Assembly: GCF_000368685.1 (NCBI RefSeq)
Contig: NZ_KB849628.1
Span: forward strand, 1,192,255 to 1,256,254
DNA length: 64,000 bases
DNA from: Acinetobacter baylyi DSM 14961 = CIP 107474
Lineage (GTDB): Bacteria > Pseudomonadota > Gammaproteobacteria > Pseudomonadales > Moraxellaceae
Direction: 5' to 3'
Positions 16,997 through 27,467 of the stretch are shown one piece after another. Numbering within the stretch: position 1 is the stretch's first letter; each line of letters opens with the position of its first letter. A model generated the notes under the pieces. The model did no database searches. It was given only the letters and a program-made list of their open reading frames with translations, and was not told the origin of the DNA. A program made the position numbers and the translations under genes.

Positions 16997-17551
16997 TTAA
17001 TCATAAAATTTATTTGTAATGGCTTGAACACGTAGTGCGTAAGCTTTTACGGTTTCGATATCGCCTTTAGGAATTTCATCGACACCTGCATCCGATGGGG
17101 TTTGAATTAAGGCACCAACAGAACCACCTAAATTATTAATATCATCACGGGTCGCATTTTTAGCATTGGCAGGCAACAAACCTAAACTGACCCAAATCCC
17201 CCCATGCTGTGAAGCTAAAGTTTGAAACTGGATTAAAGTCACTTGTTTATCCCCGTTTAAACTCGCGCTATTGGTGAAACCAGCAAAAATTTTGTCTTGC
17301 CAAGCACGTGTATACCACTTCTTAGAAGTAGCATCTGCAAACTTTTTAAATTGCCATGGTGCAGCTCCCATATAAGTGGGTGCAGCAAATACAATTGCAG
17401 CCGCGTCATCAAGCGTTTGCCAGTCTTGCTCCTGAATATCACCGTCTTGATTAATTTCGATTAGATTTGCATTGATTTGTGCAGCGAAATTTTCAGCCAA
17501 AACTTTGGTATGCCCATAACCAGAAAAATAAACCAGAGATACTTTAGCCAT
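16997..17551 (-). CDS. Flavodoxin/WrbA-like NAD(P)H oxidoreductase
   Basis: A 184-residue flavodoxin-fold protein. The FMN phosphate loop is YFSGYGHTKVLAE, and FAAPTYMGAAPWQFKKFAD and NSASLNGDKQ are further flavin-site segments. It probably reduces quinones by two electrons. I start at the ATG at 17551 (MAKVSLVYFSG), because an upstream in-frame ATG at 17572 would add an unconserved tail. The divergent HxlR gene and the dyad between them indicate redox or quinone-responsive control. Confidence 0.87.
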   Translation of the reverse strand: MAKVSLVYFSGYGHTKVLAENFAAQINANLIEINQDGDIQEQDWQTLDDAAAIVFAAPTYMGAAPWQFKKFADATSKKWYTRAWQDKIFAGFTNSASLNGDKQVTLIQFQTLASQHGGIWVSLGLLPANAKNATRDDINNLGGSVGALIQTPSDAGVDEIPKGDIETVKAYALRVQAITNKFYD

Positions 17552-17613
17552 TAGAAATTGCTCTATTTGCATGAAGATATTTCAATGATATATTTTAGAA
17601 ACTAGGTGTCAAT

Positions 17614-17633
17614 TAGTTACCAAAAAGTAACTA
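17614..17633. promoter_or_regulatory. Probable HxlR operator
   Basis: A perfect inverted repeat, TAGTTAC-CAAAAA-GTAACTA, lies in the 133-bp divergent region between the flavodoxin and HxlR genes. Its size and position fit the dyads bound by HxlR/DUF24 dimers. Confidence 0.7.
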
Positions 17634-17684
17634 TGTGGTTTTTTATTATTTTTTACACAAAGCGAACAATGAAGGAGCGAATCA

Positions 17685-18065
17685 ATGAACTCTATACTTG
17701 CCTATAATGTGTATAGCCAGTTTTGTCCTGCACGGCATTTTTTTGAAAAAATGGCAGATAAATGGGTCTTGTTGATACTCAATGTGCTTGGTCGAGAACC
17801 ACTACATTTCAATTTACTTAAAAAGCGAATAGAAGGAATTTCCCCTAAGGTGTTATCGCAAAAGCTAAAAATATTGGAGCGTGATGGTTTTATCAAACGT
17901 GAAATACAGCAAACCTCCCCGATTCGCGTAGAATATAGCTTGACGGATTTAGGACATGATGTCTCACAAACTGCATTCAAGCTTAAAGAATGGGCCGAAT
18001 CGAATATTGAAATCGTTCTAAAAGCCCAACATCAATATGATGCAATAATGTCGATCAACTCATGA
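17685..18065 (+). CDS. HxlR family transcriptional regulator
   Basis: A 126-residue winged-helix regulator of the HxlR (DUF24) type: FCPARHFFEKMADKWVLLIL, FNLLKKRIEGISPKVLSQKLK, and LERDGFIKRE. The only cysteine is C14, near the N-terminus, as in quinone/redox sensors QorR and YodB. It probably represses the divergent flavodoxin gene and itself. ATG at 17685 with AAGGAG upstream. Its last 6 bases overlap the end of trmL tail to tail. Confidence 0.9.
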   Translation: MNSILAYNVYSQFCPARHFFEKMADKWVLLILNVLGREPLHFNLLKKRIEGISPKVLSQKLKILERDGFIKREIQQTSPIRVEYSLTDLGHDVSQTAFKLKEWAESNIEIVLKAQHQYDAIMSINS

Positions 18066-18539
18066 TAAAGGCTGAAAACCCTGTTGTCGCCATGCTTCAT
18101 ATACAATCACCGCAGTTGCATTAGACAAGTTCAAACTACGAGAGTTTTCTGCCATTGGTAAACGAATCCAGTTTTTTTGTGGAAACATAAACCGAACAGA
18201 CTCAGGCAAACCACGCGTTTCAGGCCCCATCAGCAATGCAACAGGTCGATTTAAATCCACAGTATGCGGAGTCGCACTTCCCTTCGTGGTTAATGGAAAA
18301 ATATCGGACTCAGAAATCCCTTGTGATTTTAAAGACTCAAGACATTGTTCAATATTATCCCAAATTTTCATCCGCGCATATTCATGATAATCCAGTCCTG
18401 CACGTTTGAGTTTCTTATCATCTAGCTCAAACCCCAAAGGTTTAACCAAATGCAATTGCGCCCCAGTATTGGCACACAAACGGATAATATTGCCTGTATT
18501 GGCAGGAATTTCAGGCTCAAACAATACAACGTGGATCAC
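18060..18539 (-). CDS. trmL: tRNA (cytidine(34)-2'-O)-methyltransferase
   Basis: A SPOUT methyltransferase of 159 residues that 2'-O-methylates the wobble base of leucine tRNAs. Family motifs are VLFEPEIPANTGNIIRLCANTG, GFELDDKKLKRAGLDYHEYA, the SAM-knot MGPETRGLP, and RSLNLSNATAVIVYEA. I choose the GTG at 18539, giving M-I-H-V-V-L-F-E as in relatives. A TTG at 18551 would add four residues. It follows cysG and serS on the minus strand. Confidence 0.94.
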   Translation of the reverse strand: MIHVVLFEPEIPANTGNIIRLCANTGAQLHLVKPLGFELDDKKLKRAGLDYHEYARMKIWDNIEQCLESLKSQGISESDIFPLTTKGSATPHTVDLNRPVALLMGPETRGLPESVRFMFPQKNWIRLPMAENSRSLNLSNATAVIVYEAWRQQGFQPLS

Positions 18540-18576
18540 AAATTTTCTCAACTACAAAATAAGAGAACAGCTGGTT

Positions 18577-19950
18577 TTATAACCATTGTAACTGCTCACG
18601 TAAACTGACAACTTCACCAATGATGGTTAAGGTTGGCGCATGAATTTGATACTCAGCGATTTTAGACGCAATATTAGATAGCGTTCCCACCACGACCTTT
18701 TGCTCAGGTGTGGTACCTTTCGACACCAACGCCACTGGCATATCTGGACGCTGACCATGAGCAATCAGTTGCTGACAGATATGCTCAAGTCCAACCAGCC
18801 CCATATATAGTACCAGCGTCTGATTTTCATAGACCAGTTCACTCCAAGGCAACTCTGGAGAACCTTCTTTGAGATGTCCTGTCAAGAAACGAACGCTTTG
18901 CGCATAATCACGATGGGTCAGTGGAATTCCTGCATAGGCCGAACAACCCGATGCAGCAGTAATACCAGGCACCACCTGAAATGGAATGCCAGCAGCAAAT
19001 AGCTCCTGAATTTCCTCTCCACCACGACCGAAAATGAATGGATCTCCACCCTTTAAACGGCAAACACGCTTACCAGCCTGCGCATATTTAACTAAAAGCG
19101 CATTAATGCCCTCTTGTGGCACACTATGATTAGAACGTGCCTTTCCGACATACACCTTTTCTGCATCACGGCGGCAAAGTTCTAAAATTGGAGCAGAGAC
19201 CAGACGATCATAAATCACGACATCCGCCTGTTGCATTAGACGTAATGCTTTTAGCGTCAATAACTCAGGATCTCCTGGCCCAGCACCAACCAGATAGACT
19301 TCACCTTTGGGTGCAGTCCACTCAGCCAGTGATTGAGTCATCATTTGGTTGGCAATATCTAAATTATCATTAAATACCTGTTCTTTAAGAGGACTCGCAT
19401 ACAGCTCCTCCCAAAAAATCCGACGTTCATCTGGATTGGTAATTTGGGCTTTTACTCGACTACGCCACTGTCCAGAAAACTCAGCCAGTTTACCCATACC
19501 GTGCGGAACCAGTGTTTCAATCTGAGTACGCAATTGACGTGATAACACTGGCGATGCACCATTGGATGCCACCGAAATCAATAGCGGCGAACGATCGATG
19601 ATCGCAGGCACCATAAAACGACAGTTTGGAATATCATCGACACTATTGACCAACAGATTTCTCAGCTCTGCCTGTTCAAATACTCGCTTATTCACATCTG
19701 CATTATCTGTGGCAGCAATCACCAAACGATAAACCCGATCCAGATCATGATCTTCAAAAAGCTTTACATAGGCTGTACCAGCACTTTGTTCAATCAATGA
19801 CATCAACTGGGGATCAATATCAGGCGCAACAATATCCAGAATTGCACCCGCTTTGACCAGCAAGATCGCTTTACGATAAGCGATATGGCCCCCACCCACG
19901 ATCAGACAACGTTGCTGCTGCAACTTAAGAGAAATTGGAAAAATTTCCAC
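18577..19950 (-). CDS. cysG: Siroheme synthase, trifunctional
   Basis: 457 residues, the length of fused CysG. The N-terminal Met8-like dehydrogenase/ferrochelatase domain has the Rossmann loop IVGGGHIAYRKA. From about residue 215 the SAM-dependent uroporphyrinogen III methyltransferase shows VYLVGAGPGDPELLTLKAL, YDRLVS, RLKGGDPFIFGRGGEE and VPGITAASGCSAYAGIPLTHR. It makes siroheme for sulfite and nitrite reductases. GTG start at 19950 with GAGGTAGGCT upstream. serS lies 64 bases upstream, so the two may be co-transcribed. Confidence 0.95.
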   Translation of the reverse strand: MEIFPISLKLQQQRCLIVGGGHIAYRKAILLVKAGAILDIVAPDIDPQLMSLIEQSAGTAYVKLFEDHDLDRVYRLVIAATDNADVNKRVFEQAELRNLLVNSVDDIPNCRFMVPAIIDRSPLLISVASNGASPVLSRQLRTQIETLVPHGMGKLAEFSGQWRSRVKAQITNPDERRIFWEELYASPLKEQVFNDNLDIANQMMTQSLAEWTAPKGEVYLVGAGPGDPELLTLKALRLMQQADVVIYDRLVSAPILELCRRDAEKVYVGKARSNHSVPQEGINALLVKYAQAGKRVCRLKGGDPFIFGRGGEEIQELFAAGIPFQVVPGITAASGCSAYAGIPLTHRDYAQSVRFLTGHLKEGSPELPWSELVYENQTLVLYMGLVGLEHICQQLIAHGQRPDMPVALVSKGTTPEQKVVVGTLSNIASKIAEYQIHAPTLTIIGEVVSLREQLQWL

Positions 19951-20014
19951 AGCCTACCTCTAGATCAAAACGTTGGGTGGGTTAAAGCAAAAATCATGCA
20001 CACAATCGATGCAA

Positions 20015-21292
<1,278 letters not shown>

Positions 21293-21340
21293 TCATGAGT
21301 TGAAGAGAAAAACTGCCTATAGTGTAAGTGCTTCACGCCA

Positions 21341-21374
21341 AAAAATATAGTCACCCTTGAGTGACTATATTTTT
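21341..21374. terminator. Strong bidirectional terminator
   Basis: AAAAATATAGTCAC-CCTTGA-GTGACTATATTTTT, a 14-bp perfect stem with T-runs on both strands. It ends the lipoprotein transcript before serS. Confidence 0.9.
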
Positions 21375-21390
21375 AAATTGGATATCGCTA

Positions 21391-22173
21391 CTAATCTTTG
21401 GGTAAAACAGGCTGGCTAGGTAGATATTCTGGTTTGATCACATCGGTTGCCTGATCGTAAGGTAAGGTCAGCTCCGTCAGCCCTTCGGCATAGGATGCCA
21501 GTTCATAAAGCGGATAAACAAAGACAATGCCCTCATTGCCATAATAGAAATTATCACTCAGTTGTAATTTGTCCTTGGTGATGTTGTGCGCTTCTAGCCA
21601 GCTTTGGTTGAAGCTATAGAGACGATCTTTCACTGTGGCGTCACTGCCTTCTTTCAGCAGATCAGCCACGGTGATGTGTTTTTTATTGGTGAGATCAAAA
21701 ATGACATATTCTTGATGATACATGCCATGTGCTGCGCCAGCAGAATACGTATAGGTATAAAGCTCAAATGATGCCAAATTATAGTTTTGCCCTAAATATT
21801 TCACATAAATCATGCTCTGACCATCAATCGGCATTCCTTCTGGCAATTTAACCTGCTGATCTGACAGGTTGGCAAATGCATTCGGGTCGGCTTTTTTGAT
21901 TCGGTTATCAAAATATGCATTGATCCACAACTGATTGGTTTTTACAGTTTGAAAATTATAAGTGGTGCATCCATCTTCAAGACAAAGCTTATTTTTAGGT
22001 AATTTAACAGCGGTCACTTTAGCCTGAATCACTGGAATAGCTGGTTTTTCTGTTTGAGTTGTGGTCTTTTGCTCTTTTTTGGCGTCAGACTTTGGTTGAC
22101 AGCCTGTTGCAAGCCATGTCGCTGTGAGTATAGAAAAGATTACAGCGGTTTTTTTAATGTGCTGAGAAGCCAT
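21391..22173 (-). CDS. DUF3298/RsiV-like lipoprotein
   Basis: 260 residues. A lipoprotein signal peptide ends in L-A-T-G-C25, so the mature protein is lipid-anchored. A low-complexity K/T linker follows, and then a domain with YVKYLGQNYNLASFELYTYTYSAGAAHG and DLLKEGSDATVKDRLY, which resembles DUF4163/DUF3298 proteins such as RsiV and PdaC. Those bind or modify peptidoglycan or lysozyme. The role here is unknown. Monocistronic, between lolA and serS. Confidence 0.75.
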   Translation of the reverse strand: MASQHIKKTAVIFSILTATWLATGCQPKSDAKKEQKTTTQTEKPAIPVIQAKVTAVKLPKNKLCLEDGCTTYNFQTVKTNQLWINAYFDNRIKKADPNAFANLSDQQVKLPEGMPIDGQSMIYVKYLGQNYNLASFELYTYTYSAGAAHGMYHQEYVIFDLTNKKHITVADLLKEGSDATVKDRLYSFNQSWLEAHNITKDKLQLSDNFYYGNEGIVFVYPLYELASYAEGLTELTLPYDQATDVIKPEYLPSQPVLPKD

Positions 22174-22279
22174 TACTGCTCCTGTGTATCGTGATCAAGT
22201 GCTGGTATACATAGCACTATACAAAGGCATTAAATGGCTGAACATTGAAGAAATGTATCTATTTAATGACACCATAAAA

Positions 22280-22308
22280 AATTAATCGCCCTAAATGAGC
22301 GATTAATT
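22280..22308 (-). terminator. Terminator after lolA
   Basis: AATTAATCGC-(9-base loop)-GCGATTAATT, followed on the minus strand by a run of T residues. Confidence 0.8.
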
Positions 22309-22337
22309 GAAATAATATTTTCGACATCTTAAAGATA

Positions 22338-23030
22338 TTATTGATCAATAATATCCGTGCCTTTAGGTGGCGTGAAGTTAAATGTTGATGCTGGAATAGC
22401 AGGATTTAGTTTGACATTGTTAAACCGCACGTAAGTTGTTTGACCTAAAGAATCCTGCAAAATCATCAGGCTTGGAGCTTTGTTTGCACCAAAACTAATG
22501 GTTAGGCTCTGGAAAGCCCCTTCACTATTTTTAGGATATAAAGTGTAGTACGTTTTACTACGATCTGGCTGAGTTACGCGATACGACTGCATAATCTGAC
22601 TGGTATTTCCAGATAATAATAAAGCAGGTGTATTGGCCACCTGATCATCCAGATTTTGACGAACGGCTTGTTGTAAGTCAGGATCATAAATCCAGACGGT
22701 TTTACCTGTCGTGGCAATCGTTTGCTTTGAAGGCGAAGTGGTTTCCCAGAAAAACTTTCCTGGTCGTGCAACCTTCATTTCACCTTTAAAGGTTTGGTTC
22801 ATATGCTGTGCAGACAAACCTTTCTTTTGTGGTGCTTTAGCATTAGTCGTTTTCGTTGTTTGTTCAAAACTGGCACTCAGACTTTGAATCCCACTGAGCT
22901 GTTTTACCAGATTTGAAGTTGCTTGTTGCTCCGATGCTGGGGTAGCAGCAAATACTGTCGTTGACATAACAGGTGCAAGTGTTGCTGCACTCATTGCGAT
23001 GGCACACACGGTTTTACGAAGCATCGTCAT
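22338..23030 (-). CDS. lolA: Outer membrane lipoprotein carrier protein LolA
   Basis: A 230-residue periplasmic chaperone that shuttles lipoproteins from LolCDE to LolB. A Sec signal peptide ends at VFA-A near residue 28. The mature chain has LSASFEQTT, FKGEMKVARPGKFFWETTSP, TVWIYDPDLQQAVRQ and NPAIPASTFNFTPPKGTDI, all typical of LolA. A short insert (KAPQKKGLSAQHMNQ) lengthens the first loop. ATG at 23030 with AAGGTG 7 bases upstream. Not linked to ftsK in the window. Confidence 0.93.
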   Translation of the reverse strand: MTMLRKTVCAIAMSAATLAPVMSTTVFAATPASEQQATSNLVKQLSGIQSLSASFEQTTKTTNAKAPQKKGLSAQHMNQTFKGEMKVARPGKFFWETTSPSKQTIATTGKTVWIYDPDLQQAVRQNLDDQVANTPALLLSGNTSQIMQSYRVTQPDRSKTYYTLYPKNSEGAFQSLTISFGANKAPSLMILQDSLGQTTYVRFNNVKLNPAIPASTFNFTPPKGTDIIDQ

Positions 23031-23191
23031 AGAATCACCTTGTCTTTCACTGTATTCGATCTATTTGATTTTTATATTAACCGACAAATTATATGCTAAG
23101 AACTGAAAAAATAAGACATTTTGTAGTTTTATACATCAGCTTTGTGAGTTTTATTCATGATGATGAAGAGCGATGTACAACATTAAGCATA

Positions 23192-23218
23192 AAAAAAGCC
23201 CACAACGTGGGCTTTTTT
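23192..23218. terminator. Terminator after rpmA
   Basis: AAAAAAGCCCAC-AAC-GTGGGCTTTTTT: a perfect 12-bp stem with a T-tail on either strand. Confidence 0.93.
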
Positions 23219-23232
23219 GAACAATTCAAATC

Positions 23233-23490
23233 TTATACAGATTCAACTGTTACATAGCGACGGCCAAATTGACCTTTCACTTCAAATTTTACTACGCCAT
23301 CAGCAGTAGCAAATAAAGTATGGTCACGACCCATACCTACGTTTGCACCAGCGTGGAACTCAGTACCACGTTGACGAACGATGATGTTACCAGCAGTTAC
23401 TGATTGACCACCGTAAATTTTAACACCTAACATTTTAGGATTCGAATCACGACCGTTCTTAGTCGATCCACCAGCTTTTTTAGAAGCCAT
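23233..23490 (-). CDS. rpmA: 50S ribosomal protein L27
   Basis: 85 residues. The N-terminus [19 protein letters not shown] reaches the peptidyl transferase centre in L27 proteins, and [20 protein letters not shown] is the conserved core. No N-terminal cleavable extension of the Firmicutes type. It follows rplU by 18 bases in the standard rplU-rpmA operon. Start ATG at 23490 with a GAGGAG-type site. Confidence 0.97.
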
Positions 23491-23508
23491 GTCTATTACT
23501 CCTCGTGA

Positions 23509-23820
23509 TTAGCCTGAAATACCAGTAATTTTCAACTCGGTAAACCATTGACGGTGACCTTGTTGCTTACGGTAGTGTTTACGACGACGCATTTTGATGA
23601 TGCGGATTTTGTCGTGACGACCATGACCAACCACTTCTGCAGTTACTTTAGCGCCAGCAACAACTGGAGCACCGATTTGAACGCTTTCGCCGCTTACAAC
23701 CATTAATACGTCATCAAACGTGATTGTAGAACCAGTTTCTGCTTTCAATAATTCAACTTTAAGGGTTTCACCCTCAACTACACGGTGCTGTTTACCACCG
23801 CTTTGGATTACTGCGTACAT
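23509..23820 (-). CDS. rplU: 50S ribosomal protein L21
   Basis: 103 residues, the same length as E. coli L21. [14 protein letters not shown] at the start and [22 protein letters not shown] near the end are family hallmarks. I start at the ATG at 23820 with GTTGGAG upstream. The open frame continues 23 codons further, but that part is leader. Co-transcribed with rpmA. Confidence 0.97.
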   Translation of the reverse strand: MYAVIQSGGKQHRVVEGETLKVELLKAETGSTITFDDVLMVVSGESVQIGAPVVAGAKVTAEVVGHGRHDKIRIIKMRRRKHYRKQQGHRQWFTELKITGISG

Positions 23821-24263
23821 AATGTACTCCAACTCAGCCCGTGTCGTCGTGCCAGTAAAGGGATATACCGATCTTAAAACGAACGCCACTGGGATATATA
23901 AGGCCAGAGATTTTAAGTGAAAACCAAGAAAACAACAAGAGATTGAACAAAAAATAATAGTTATTACTTGAGCGAGCTATAAAAATATAGTTTTAAAAGC
24001 ACAAACCAGATAAAACCACAACCTAGCATTTAAGCTGAATATGTGTAAAATCTCAAATACAGTTTAAAAAACAACTTGCTACTGTAAATACAGCTTAACT
24101 TTGTAGACATCTACCCCAAAGAAACAAGTGTGTATACAGCTTCCAAGCCAATATTTCAGGCTTATTTCTTTTTGAACACGATGATTCTACATATATAAGT
24201 CAATGATTGAATAGATCATGCGTAGTGACATTTATTTCATAGATTGATGAGGTTTCCCTTCAA
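23821..24263. other. Divergent intergenic region rplU / polyprenyl synthase
   Basis: 443 AT-rich bases. On the minus strand, TTTTCA and TATATA about 17 bp apart (near 23897-23925) could form the rplU promoter. AAATACAGTTTAA and AAATACAGCTTAA (near 24055 and 24096) are a short direct repeat. No gene is visible. Confidence 0.45.
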
Positions 24264-25241
24264 ATGGCCATCGACTTTAAGCAAGACATTCTCGCGCCTG
24301 TTGCTTCAGACTTCGCTGCGATGGATACATTTATTAATGAAGGCATTACGTCCAAAGTTGCGCTGGTGATGGCCGTTAGTAAGCATGTTGTTGAGGCGGG
24401 TGGAAAGCGCATGCGTCCGATCATGTGCCTACTTGCTGCAAAAGCGTGTGGTTCAACTGATCTTGAACAGCATCGGAAGCTGGCCGCGATTATCGAAATG
24501 CTACATACCGCAACACTGGTACATGATGATGTGGTGGATGAATCAGGCTTGCGTCGTGGCCGCCCAACTGCAAATGCCACATGGAATAATCAGACGGCAG
24601 TTTTAGTCGGTGATTTTCTGATCTCACGTGCTTTTGATTTACTGGTCGATTTGAATGACATGGTGCTTCTGAAAGATTTCTCGACAGGTACCTGTGAGAT
24701 TGCTGAAGGTGAAGTTTTACAATTACAGTCTCAGCATGACCCAGAAACCACCGAACAGACTTATCTGAATATTATTCACGGTAAAACTTCGCGTCTGTTT
24801 GAACTTGCTACCGAAGGTGCTGCAATTCTTTCTGGTACACCAGAATATCGTGAACCTCTACGACATTTTGCTGGACATTTTGGTAATGCATTCCAAATTA
24901 TTGATGATATTTTGGACTATACCTCCGATGCAGAAACATTAGGTAAAAATATTGGTGATGATTTGATGGAAGGAAAGCCAACACTGCCATTAATCTCAGC
25001 ATTACAACATACTCAAGGCGAAGAACATGATATTGTTCGTCGCAGTATTGCCACGGGTGGTATTCATCAGCTCGAACAAGTCATTCAGATTGTTCAGCAA
25101 TCGGGTGCACTGGATTACTGCCGTAAACGTGCCGAAGAAGAAACCCAAGCCGCCTTGGCAGCGTTACAACATTTACCAGAAAGCGAAGCACGTCAGGCAC
25201 TATTTAATCTTACCCAACTGGCTTTGCACCGAATCCAATAA
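24264..25241 (+). CDS. ispB: All-trans polyprenyl diphosphate synthase (quinone side chain)
   Basis: 325 residues, IspB family. It elongates farnesyl diphosphate with isopentenyl units to build the ubiquinone tail. Aspartate-rich motif 1, LVHDDVVDES, is near residue 86 and motif 2, IIDDILDY, near residue 213, with GGKRMRP and GKTSRLFELA between or before. Acinetobacter carry mainly ubiquinone-9, so the product is probably nonaprenyl rather than octaprenyl diphosphate (knowledge of the genus, not visible in the sequence). ATG with GATGAGG upstream. The Gcr-like gene follows after 20 bases. Confidence 0.93.
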   Translation: MAIDFKQDILAPVASDFAAMDTFINEGITSKVALVMAVSKHVVEAGGKRMRPIMCLLAAKACGSTDLEQHRKLAAIIEMLHTATLVHDDVVDESGLRRGRPTANATWNNQTAVLVGDFLISRAFDLLVDLNDMVLLKDFSTGTCEIAEGEVLQLQSQHDPETTEQTYLNIIHGKTSRLFELATEGAAILSGTPEYREPLRHFAGHFGNAFQIIDDILDYTSDAETLGKNIGDDLMEGKPTLPLISALQHTQGEEHDIVRRSIATGGIHQLEQVIQIVQQSGALDYCRKRAEEETQAALAALQHLPESEARQALFNLTQLALHRIQ

Positions 25242-25261
25242 ATATACTTAATCATCTGCCT

Positions 25262-27316
25262 ATGCACATTCATCTCTCCGATCTTTATGCCAACATGCAA
25301 GAGCAGCTTGAGCATGCTCCCACTGCTTTAGATGGACAACTTGCAATCGAGTTAGTTGATCGCTTACGTCCAAGTGACACTAAAAATACGGACGAAATTT
25401 ATAAAAAATTTGATGTATTTGTTCAGTCGCTGCTGATTACGCCTAATGCAGCTCTGACGTTACAGGCCTATATTTTAAGACTCATTAATCAATACAAACA
25501 AAGTGGTCTATATTCAGATAGTGGCATTCTGTCTCAGGATGGTTTCTGGAACCAGCTTTCTAAACGTATGGGCGCTTATGTCCTGCCAAGTATTATCGAC
25601 CATAAAGATTTAAGAAGCTTGATTGGTCAGGTGTTTCATCAAAAAAGCGATAAATACTGGCTCGATGCCATTGATGATCATCGCTGGGAACAACTGTTTC
25701 AGATTATTGGACAAAGTAACGGAAACATTGAATATAAACGCGCTATTTATGCTGAAATGATTAAGGCCATTACAGTCTTGTCCTATCGAATCAGTGGAAT
25801 TGGCCTATATCCCGAATTTATCAATGCTCAACCCGAACTGACAGAATACGAATCGCCATTTTTAGTACAAAACCGTGAAATTGTTGATTTTATAGAAAAA
25901 TATAAACAGCAGCATTACACAGGTCACGAAGTTGCAGTCATCGAACCACCCGATGCTTCTCAAGCACTGGTCATGTTTGATCAGTGTCGAGATGTGGTAC
26001 TTAAAATTCGTAGAGCAACCAAACGCATTGGTGTCAGTTTAAGCCTGACCTATTTATTGTCTTTACTTGAACAGTGCCTTGACCGTATTGAACTCTTACT
26101 CAATATTGTTGTTGCCGACCAGAATTTACGTCATAGAGCACTTGGAGAGTTATTAAAGGATATTACAGAGGCAAACTATAGCGAAAAAAGCGTACGTGCT
26201 CTTTTAAGTACCAACAGTGAACTTGTGGCACTTCAGGTTACTGAAAATGCAAGTAAAACAGGTGAACACTATGTAAGCACCGATAAAAAGGGCTTTCTGG
26301 GCATGTATAAAGCAGCAGCAGGTGCTGGTGCCATTATCGCTATAATGGCAACGTTAAAAACCTTGGCAGCACGCTTTACTCTTGCGCCTTTAATGCAGGC
26401 CTTTGTGTATAGCATGAACTATTCATTGGGGTTTGTACTCATTCATATTTTGCACTTTACTGTTGCCACCAAACAGCCAGCGATGACGGCGGCTGCACTT
26501 GCCGCAACTGTTCAGCAACGTAGAGGCTCAAAAAATGCTCAGCTTGCCGAACTGGCAGCCTTGATTATTAATATTGTTCGTACACAATTCATTGCGATTC
26601 TGGGCAATATTTCGATCGCCATTCCTGTAGCGGCCTTCATTGCGTTTTTATGGCAGATGAATCTTCATGAGCCGCTCATGACCAATGCCAAAGCAGCCAA
26701 AACATTACATGATCTGAATCCATTTACATCCCTGGCTGTTCCACATGCAGCAATTGCAGGCGTGTGCCTGTTCTTGTCTGGCCTGATTGCTGGTTATTTT
26801 GACAACATGGCCGTTTACCGTAAAGTGGGGCCACGCCTGAAAATGGATAGTCGTCTGCTTAAACTCATGGGACAAGAACGTCTTAATAAATTTGCAGACT
26901 ATATTGAACGAAATCTGGGGGCACTAGCAGGTAACTTTTTATTTGGGATTATGCTTGGCAGTATGGGCACAATTGGTTTTATTTTAGGTTTACCTCTTGA
27001 TATCCGTCATATTGCTTTCGCTTCTGCCAATTTTATTCAAGGCTTAATGACGATTAATGGCTCTCCTGACATTGGACTGATTATTGTGTCATTTATGGGC
27101 GTGCTACTGATTGGTCTTACCAACTTATTTGTAAGCTTCACACTCACCATTATTGTAGCTTTGCGTGCACGCCGAGTTCGTTTTGAACAGTGGAAACCCT
27201 TAGCTAAACTCGTGATGACTCACTTTTTGACTCGTCCAAGCGATTTTTTCTGGCCTCCAAAACGACCATTGGAAATCGATGATCAACACCCTTCTATCGA
27301 AAAAACAAAAAATTAA
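25262..27316 (+). CDS. Gcr-like 'site-specific recombinase' family membrane protein
   Basis: 684 residues. The N-terminal half is soluble and helical. From about residue 345 there are roughly six to eight hydrophobic segments, including YKAAAGAGAIIAIMATLKT, ISIAIPVAAFIAFLW and LAGNFLFGIMLGSMGTIGF, with conserved loops such as GYFDNMAVYRKVGPR. The family name comes from the gonococcal gcr gene. No tyrosine or serine recombinase catalytic signature is visible, and the architecture is that of an inner membrane protein. Function unknown. Starts 20 bases after ispB, probably in the same operon. Confidence 0.8.
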   Translation: MHIHLSDLYANMQEQLEHAPTALDGQLAIELVDRLRPSDTKNTDEIYKKFDVFVQSLLITPNAALTLQAYILRLINQYKQSGLYSDSGILSQDGFWNQLSKRMGAYVLPSIIDHKDLRSLIGQVFHQKSDKYWLDAIDDHRWEQLFQIIGQSNGNIEYKRAIYAEMIKAITVLSYRISGIGLYPEFINAQPELTEYESPFLVQNREIVDFIEKYKQQHYTGHEVAVIEPPDASQALVMFDQCRDVVLKIRRATKRIGVSLSLTYLLSLLEQCLDRIELLLNIVVADQNLRHRALGELLKDITEANYSEKSVRALLSTNSELVALQVTENASKTGEHYVSTDKKGFLGMYKAAAGAGAIIAIMATLKTLAARFTLAPLMQAFVYSMNYSLGFVLIHILHFTVATKQPAMTAAALAATVQQRRGSKNAQLAELAALIINIVRTQFIAILGNISIAIPVAAFIAFLWQMNLHEPLMTNAKAAKTLHDLNPFTSLAVPHAAIAGVCLFLSGLIAGYFDNMAVYRKVGPRLKMDSRLLKLMGQERLNKFADYIERNLGALAGNFLFGIMLGSMGTIGFILGLPLDIRHIAFASANFIQGLMTINGSPDIGLIIVSFMGVLLIGLTNLFVSFTLTIIVALRARRVRFEQWKPLAKLVMTHFLTRPSDFFWPPKRPLEIDDQHPSIEKTKN

Positions 27317-27394
27317 CAATTTTGTTGTGTAATGTTAAAGCAACTTAAAAATTAATCAGAATGAAATTACTATCGAGAAATATAGACTTGAAAA

Positions 27395-27418
27395 AAAGTG
27401 TACTCGAAAGTACACTTT
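27395..27418 (+). terminator. Terminator after the Gcr-like gene
   Basis: AAAGTGTACT-CGAA-AGTACACTTT, a perfect 10-bp stem preceded by A residues. The 3' T-run is short. Confidence 0.7.
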
Positions 27419-27432
27419 AAATTCTAAAACTG

Positions 27433-27454
27433 ACCGAACAGCTCGGTTTATAGT
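27433..27454 (+). promoter_or_regulatory. Dyad and -10 element upstream of the PAP2-adeIJK cluster
   Basis: ACCGA-ACAGC-TCGGT (27433-27447) directly precedes TATAGT (27449-27454), a possible -10. The dyad would overlap the spacer of that promoter. The -35 is unclear. Confidence 0.4.
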
Positions 27455-27467
27455 AAAGGTTGCTCTG

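Noticed and set aside
25262..27316. Mobile element call based on the 'site-specific recombinase' family name
   Set aside because: Membrane architecture, no catalytic recombinase signature, no flanking repeats.
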